Source of the DNA: Bacillota bacterium
GTDB lineage: Bacteria; Bacillota_I; Bacilli_A; Izemoplasmatales; UBA1188
NCBI GenBank assembly: GCA_023410715.1
Contig: JAEYPN010000012.1
Coordinates: 24,830 to 88,829 of the forward strand
Direction: 5' to 3'
Length of the DNA: 64,000 nucleotides
This document shows positions 59,962-64,000 of the stretch, in pieces (the first letter of the stretch is position 1; each line of letters starts with the position of its first letter). The position numbers and the translations under genes are program-made. The notes below the pieces were generated by a model. That model saw only the letters and a program-made list of their open reading frames with translations, did no database searches and was not told the DNA's origin.

Positions 59962-61223
59962 GTGTTTTTTTTATTCAAGTTTTTTAAGTAAAAAAATTCT
60001 AAAATGCTGGATAGATTTATTATAAGTGCACATGCGACTAAAATATCAGTTAAGTACCAAATTATTTTAACTTTTATGAAGGATGCAACTAGAATTAATA
60101 ATAATAAAAAGTAAATTAACTTACTTTTTATTTTTAAATTTAGGTATTTAACCATATTTAGGCCATAAAAATATAAGACAATAATTGTTGATAAACCAAA
60201 AATAAATACTAATAGGGCTAAAGTATATACGCCAGGACTTCCTAAATGATAATAAAAGCTGCTAACTAAAACCTCAATTCCATTTAGCTTTCCATCTAAA
60301 TATCTTGTATCAAATATGCTTAAGTCTAAGTTGGCACTATAAATGATAAAGCCCACAATTGATGTAATGACTACACTTACAAAAATAACGGCTATTGATT
60401 CAACCGTACCCATTGCTTCTTCACTTTTACCTTTATACGTTGTTGCAGAAAAATATACCGTTCCAAGACCAGATTCATTCGCAAAGATACCTCTTCTTAA
60501 AGCAATTATAATTGATTCAATTATTACACCTAAAGTCATTCCTTTTAGGCTTTTGGCATCTTCAATAATTCTAATAAAATATGGCTTTATCAAATTACTA
60601 TTTTTTATAATAATATAAATACCAATAGAAAGTAATATTAAACATAAGATTGGGACAATTACATCACATGCATGAATAATTCCTTTTTTTCCATTTTTTA
60701 TTAAAAGATATGTTAATAGTAGTAATAAACACGCTAAAACTAGTTTAGGAATATCAAAAATAATAATTAATGATTCCATTAATGTTGACGTTTGAATCAT
60801 TACAAAACCAATTATTAATGTTAAGAATAAAATAAAAGCATATAATTTAGCTTTTTTGGGGCGATTAGTCGCTTTTTCAATAAAATAGTAGCCACCACCA
60901 ACTACCTCATCTTTTTTTTCATAATATTTTGTGCTCATTTTTCCTTCAAAATGGGAAATAAACGATCCAATTATTCCCGTAATAATCATCCAAAGGATCG
61001 CACCGTACCCAGATAAATATATTGCTAGCGATACACCAATAAGTGTTCCAACACCAGTTTTTCCAGCTAAGGTCATAAATAAAGGATTAATTAATTGTTT
61101 AAAATTTTTAAATTCTTTAAAAGTGAATAAACTAAGCTTATATTCAATAAAGATTCTAATCGCTGTAATTAAAAAAAACATAATTGCTATAATCCAAAAA
61201 AAATTAATAAAAAAAATAAGCAC
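59958..61223 (-). CDS. AGCS family sodium:amino-acid (alanine/glycine) symporter
   Basis: 421 residues with about ten membrane helices. AGCS hallmarks: LAGKTGVGTLIGVSLAIYLSGYGAI near residue 55, GGGYYFIEKAT, and RGIFANESGLGTVYFSATTY near residue 245. It couples sodium or proton flow to alanine or glycine uptake. The GTG start at 61221-61223 lies in the 3' arm of a terminator hairpin and its AGGTG site is in the hairpin loop; no other start with a ribosome binding site is apparent. Confidence 0.9.
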   Translation of the reverse strand: MLIFFINFFWIIAIMFFLITAIRIFIEYKLSLFTFKEFKNFKQLINPLFMTLAGKTGVGTLIGVSLAIYLSGYGAILWMIITGIIGSFISHFEGKMSTKYYEKKDEVVGGGYYFIEKATNRPKKAKLYAFILFLTLIIGFVMIQTSTLMESLIIIFDIPKLVLACLLLLLTYLLIKNGKKGIIHACDVIVPILCLILLSIGIYIIIKNSNLIKPYFIRIIEDAKSLKGMTLGVIIESIIIALRRGIFANESGLGTVYFSATTYKGKSEEAMGTVESIAVIFVSVVITSIVGFIIYSANLDLSIFDTRYLDGKLNGIEVLVSSFYYHLGSPGVYTLALLVFIFGLSTIIVLYFYGLNMVKYLNLKIKSKLIYFLLLLILVASFIKVKIIWYLTDILVACALIINLSSILEFFYLKNLNKKNT

Positions 61224-61250
61224 ATAATCACCTGAGTAATTATATGCTTA
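61209..61250 (-). terminator. Intrinsic terminator overlapping the AGCS start
   Basis: On the minus strand a 14-pair stem (TAAGCATATAATTA pairing with TGATTATGTGCTTA, two G-U pairs), a 6-base loop, and eight T. It ends the EF-G paralogue transcript, but it contains the ribosome binding site and GTG start of the next gene. Confidence 0.8.
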
Positions 61251-61261
61251 TATTAAATTAA

Positions 61262-63307
61262 CTATTCAATTTTTGCTTCTGCGATAATCTTATCAACTAA
61301 TGTTGGTAAAACCTCTTCATAACGAACAAATTCACGAGTAAATGTTCCAGCACCCTGAGTCATTGCTTTTAAGTCAATTGTATAAGAAATAATTTCAGCT
61401 TCTGGAACTTCACAAACAACTATTTGGAAGTCTTCATTGTGTTGCATACCAAGTACACGACCACGACGTTTTGAAATATCACCTAATACATCACCAAGAT
61501 ACTCATCAGAGATCTTAATTTCTAGTTTAACTATTGGTTCAAGAATAACTTTTTTAGCATTCTTAGTTGCTTCTTTAAACGCAATAATTGCGGCATTTTT
61601 GAAAGCTAATTCATTAGAATCAACTGGGTGGAATTTACCATCAAGTAAAGTTGCCTTAACGTTAATAACAGGATATCCAGCTAAAGGTCCGTGTTCTAGT
61701 GCTTCATAGAAACCTTTTTCTACGGCTGGCCAATAGTTTCTTGGAACTGATCCACCAAAGATTTGTTCAGTAAACAAACTTTCGCCTTCTACTGGTTCAA
61801 ATGACATTACAACAACACCATAATAACCAGATCCACCAGATTGTTTAATATAACGTCCTTCTGCTTGAACTTTATTTTTAATTGTTTCACGGTAAATAAC
61901 TTTTTGTTTTTCAGTATCTACCTCAACACGATAAGCGTTTTTAAGTTTTTCAAGGATGCATGAGATATGAATTAATCCTTGACCACCAATTAAAAATTGC
62001 TTTGTTTCCTTATTTCTTACAAGTTCAAATGATTGATCTTCTTGAGCAATTTTTTGTAGTGCTTGTGAGATCTTATCATCATCTTGTTTATTCTTAGGAA
62101 CAATAGCCATAAAAATTGTTGGTGAAGGTACTACTTCTTTAACAAATTTATAAGTTACAGTTTTATCAGCGATGGTCGCACCAGTATATAAACTTGGAGT
62201 TTTTGATGCGCAGCAAATATCACCAGCAAAAACTTGATCTACAGGAACTTGAGTTTTTCCTATAAGAGTAAATAATTGTGATATTTTTTCTGCTTTTCCA
62301 TCAATGTAAAATTCTTGACCTACTTTTAATGAACCAGTACGAACATTAATATAGTTAATCATACCAACAAATGGGTCAATTAAAGTTTTGAATACATACC
62401 CACTGAATGGCTTTTTTTCATCATATTTTAGTATTTCTTCTTTTTCATCTTTAACTACTTTAAATCCTTTTTCTTCAACTGAAGGGAAAAGATCCACGAT
62501 CATATCTAGTAATGTTTGAGTTCCTACATTTGATAAAGAAGCTCCAACCATTACTGGTGCAAAGTCCCCTGCCATAATACCAGAATTTAAGCCTTTGCGA
62601 ATATCATCTTTTTGTAATTCTTCGCCAGCAAAAAATTTTTCTAGTAATTCTTCTGAAGTTTCTGCAACTGCTTCTTTAACAAGCTCGTATAATTCTTCAG
62701 CTTTAGCACGCTTATTTGGCCAAATTTCGCCTTCTGTTACCACTCCGTCTTTAAACATTCTTGCTTTCATTTCAACTACATTTACAAAGCCTTCAAATTC
62801 ATGACCATGCCCAATTGGGTAACAGAATGCCAAGGCATTTTTACCAAGTTTGCTTTTTATATTTTGCATAACTTCATCAAAATTGACATTATCTTTATCC
62901 ATTTTGTTTAAATATACTATTGCAGGGATGTGTTGAGCTTTTAGTTCACGCCAAATTCTTATTGCGCCTACTTCAACACCTTTTGATGCATCGATAACTA
63001 AAACAGCCCCATTGCATACACTAAGTGCATGAATTGTATCTGCAATAAATTCATTTGATCCAGGTGTATCTAAAAAATTAATTTTTGTGTCTTTCCAAGT
63101 AATTGGAGTTAAAGCAGTTGATGTTGAAAAAAGATGTGCTTGTTCCTCTTGGGTAAAATCTGAAATAGTGTTTTTCTTTTCTACTTCACCTTTTTTGTTG
63201 ATTAAGTTGCCGACATAAGCTAGAGACTCTAATAGACTAGTTTTGCCTGAAGCCATATGCCCGACTAACGCAATGTTTTTAATTTTTTCCTTATTAAATA
63301 CTGTCAT
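61262..63307 (-). CDS. EF-G-like translational GTPase (FusA paralogue)
   Basis: 681 residues. G1 GHMASGKTS, G3 LDTPGSNEF, G4 NKMDKD are conserved; domains II-V are complete, including the domain IV segment GGSGYYGVVVMSFEPVEG and the domain V end FTREFVRYEEVLP. The sequence diverges from canonical EF-G and matches the EF-G-2/EF-G-like paralogue group often found as a second copy; the canonical fusA would sit near rpsL-rpsG, which is not in this window. It may assist ribosome recycling or stress translation, exact role not established. The ATG at 63307 follows GGAG by 8 bases. Confidence 0.88.
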   Translation of the reverse strand: MTVFNKEKIKNIALVGHMASGKTSLLESLAYVGNLINKKGEVEKKNTISDFTQEEQAHLFSTSTALTPITWKDTKINFLDTPGSNEFIADTIHALSVCNGAVLVIDASKGVEVGAIRIWRELKAQHIPAIVYLNKMDKDNVNFDEVMQNIKSKLGKNALAFCYPIGHGHEFEGFVNVVEMKARMFKDGVVTEGEIWPNKRAKAEELYELVKEAVAETSEELLEKFFAGEELQKDDIRKGLNSGIMAGDFAPVMVGASLSNVGTQTLLDMIVDLFPSVEEKGFKVVKDEKEEILKYDEKKPFSGYVFKTLIDPFVGMINYINVRTGSLKVGQEFYIDGKAEKISQLFTLIGKTQVPVDQVFAGDICCASKTPSLYTGATIADKTVTYKFVKEVVPSPTIFMAIVPKNKQDDDKISQALQKIAQEDQSFELVRNKETKQFLIGGQGLIHISCILEKLKNAYRVEVDTEKQKVIYRETIKNKVQAEGRYIKQSGGSGYYGVVVMSFEPVEGESLFTEQIFGGSVPRNYWPAVEKGFYEALEHGPLAGYPVINVKATLLDGKFHPVDSNELAFKNAAIIAFKEATKNAKKVILEPIVKLEIKISDEYLGDVLGDISKRRGRVLGMQHNEDFQIVVCEVPEAEIISYTIDLKAMTQGAGTFTREFVRYEEVLPTLVDKIIAEAKIE

Positions 63308-63349
63308 TTCATGTTCTCCTTTTTTGTTAAAAACGCTTTCTTATTTACA

Positions 63350-63358
63350 ATTATATCA
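63350..63358 (-). promoter_or_regulatory. Extended -10 promoter of the EF-G paralogue
   Basis: TGATATAAT on the minus strand (TG-N-TATAAT). The -35 is poor. About 40 bases upstream of the ATG. Confidence 0.6.
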
Positions 63359-63880
63359 TAACAAATAAAAAAATACATCATATTTTTATGATTTTGGTCC
63401 TTTTAATTTGTCACAAAACTTAATAATTCTATTAAAAAATAAAGGCTTTATTTCTTTATTTCAAAGAACCAAACCTACATCTATATTATTTGTTTTAAAA
63501 TAATTTTTTAACTTGGTTATATTTGTCAAATTTAAATATTTTATTCTCGTTATTAATTGTTAAAATAATACATCTTTAGCAAGTATCTTAAGTACTTTTT
63601 TATAGTTTTTAATACCTTCTAATTTAGTATTAATCATCTTTATTTTAAATTTTTTTAAATCAGCAAAAAAATTACCTAAGTAGTAATCCGTATTTAAAAT
63701 TTGTATATTATTTAATAATGGTTTATCATATACACGAATTGTTAATTAAGTATGATTTAAATTTATTCTTACTAATGTCTAATTTATTCAAGTATTAATT
63801 TATATACATAAAATGTTTTTATATAGTTATAACCACTTTTTTACTTGGGACTTTTACCATTTAGATATATGGCTAAAATA
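63359..63880. other. AT-rich intergenic stretch, largely empty
   Basis: Apart from the possible remnant at 63560-63745, I see no genes, tRNAs or clear promoters here. Low-complexity A/T-rich sequence precedes the insertion-sequence-like end at about 63880. Confidence 0.5.
63560..63745 (-). pseudogene. Possible degraded coding remnant
   Basis: A minus-strand open frame that encodes a plausible C-terminal piece (VYDKPLLNNIQILNTDYYLG, then KFKIKMINTKLEGIKNYKKV and LAKDVLF, stop TAA at 63560-63562) without a start codon or ribosome binding site, and with a stop immediately upstream. Composition looks more protein-like than its surroundings. Likely the tail of a decayed gene; family not recognised. 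It could also be chance. Confidence 0.3.
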
Positions 63881-63938
63881 GACCCTATAAAGTAGACACA
63901 TAAAAAAAGATGTAGATTCTACTTTGTAGGGTCTTTTT
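63881..63938 (+). terminator. Long hairpin with T tail near the element end
   Basis: GACCCTATAAAGTAGA (63881-63896) pairs with TCTACTTTGTAGGGTC (63918-63933) with 15 of 16 matches, followed by TTTTT. It may block transcription from outside into the transposase gene. Confidence 0.65.
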
Positions 63939-63951
63939 AACGTTGTATAAT
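63924..63951 (+). promoter_or_regulatory. Candidate promoter for the truncated reading frame
   Basis: TTGTAG (63924-63929), 16-base spacer, TATAAT (63946-63951). The -35 lies in the right arm of the hairpin. Confidence 0.5.
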
Positions 63952-63978
63952 ATAAACAATAAGAAATGAGATGATGAA

Positions 63979-64000
63979 ATGGGAAAAAATTATTTAACAC
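63979..64000 (+). CDS. Start of a truncated reading frame (MGKNYLT), possibly a transposase
   Basis: Seven codons from ATG 63979 to the window edge. Two upstream ATG codons run into stops at once. A weak GAGAT-type site precedes it. Position after an IS3-like end suggests a transposase OrfA, but too little is visible. Confidence 0.35.

Larger units (their letters stand above)
63880..64000 (+). mobile_element. Putative left end of an IS3-like element
   Basis: AGACCCTATAAAGTAGACACATA resembles terminal repeats of the IS3/IS150 group (GACCC, then AAAGT-AGACA). It is followed by a partial inverted copy, a TATAAT promoter and a start codon cut off by the window end. The opposite end is outside the window, so this is tentative. 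Confidence 0.4.

Noticed and set aside
63304..63312. Tiny upstream frame ATG-AAA-TGA overlapping the EF-G paralogue start
   Set aside because: Its ATG is only three bases after the GGAG site, too close for good initiation, so regulation by it is unlikely.
1..64000. Possible use of TGA as a tryptophan codon (Mycoplasma code) because of the AT-rich, Mollicute-like look
   Set aside because: TGA serves as stop in several genes at conserved ends (ricT, holB, arcA) and all proteins are full length without recoding; tryptophan is encoded by TGG.
1..64000. CRISPR arrays, rRNA genes, replication origin or prophage
   Set aside because: No regularly spaced repeats, rRNA-like sequence, DnaA-box cluster or phage genes were seen.

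Overview
This window is AT-rich DNA from a low-GC Gram-positive bacterium with a compact, anaerobic lifestyle. TGA closes many genes here (for example ricT, holB and arcA end in TGA), so the standard bacterial code is used and not the Mycoplasma code. The gene set (Bacillus-type tmk/holB/ricT/rsmI/metG order, complete S10-spc-alpha operon followed by ecfA1A2T-truA, arginine deiminase operon, multimeric [FeFe] hydrogenase) fits an anaerobic Bacillota or Mycoplasmatota lineage such as Izemoplasmatales, RF39 or Erysipelotrichia relatives. That placement is an inference; no rRNA gene is present.

Layout. 1-2531: an ECF sigma factor between two RsgI-like proteins. 2670-10057: yitT, metG, a PfpI-like gene, rsmI, a YabB/TrmN6-type methyltransferase, ricT, holB, tmk, all leftward. 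10185-11739: rightward ABC metal transporter (ATPase and permease). 11773-12420: lipoprotein. 12573-16158: truA and the energy-coupling-factor module ecfT-ecfA2-ecfA1. 16231-30446: one leftward ribosomal-protein superoperon (rpsJ to rplQ, 30 genes including secY, adk, map, infA, rpoA) with a structured leader and promoter at 30447-30610. 30881-35360: arcA-argF-arcC plus a PLP decarboxylase. 35475-37811: nuclease-helicase fusion. 37901-40211: substrate-binding protein and permease facing a Crp/Fnr regulator, with a palindrome between them. 40192-41208: alr. 41404-48161: nine-gene [FeFe] hydrogenase operon with interleaved HATPase, DRTGG and PHP proteins. 48277-52164: surface protein, TVP38-like membrane protein, acetyltransferase, ZIP transporter. 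52259-55018: T-box-controlled amino-acid ABC transporter. 55571-58856: a dissociated condensation enzyme, AMP-ligase and carrier-protein cassette facing a membrane-bound XRE regulator (59038-59634). 59828-59904: tRNA-His. 59958-63307: AGCS symporter and an EF-G paralogue. 63308-64000: mostly non-coding, ending in what looks like the left end of an IS3-like element.

How it fits together. Energy probably comes from amino acids and fermentation: the arginine deiminase pathway makes ATP, the HydABC-like complex disposes of electrons as H2, and several amino-acid transporters (T-box ABC system, AGCS) feed the cell. The most unusual locus is the three-gene condensation/ligase/carrier cassette with its own membrane-anchored regulator and a matching pair of TTAG-N4-CTAA sites, which may make a small acylated product not obvious from the sequence. 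Nearly all genes are leftward and tightly packed with ATGA/TAATG overlaps, so long polycistronic transcripts are expected. Intrinsic terminators and several sigma-A-type promoters are listed below.
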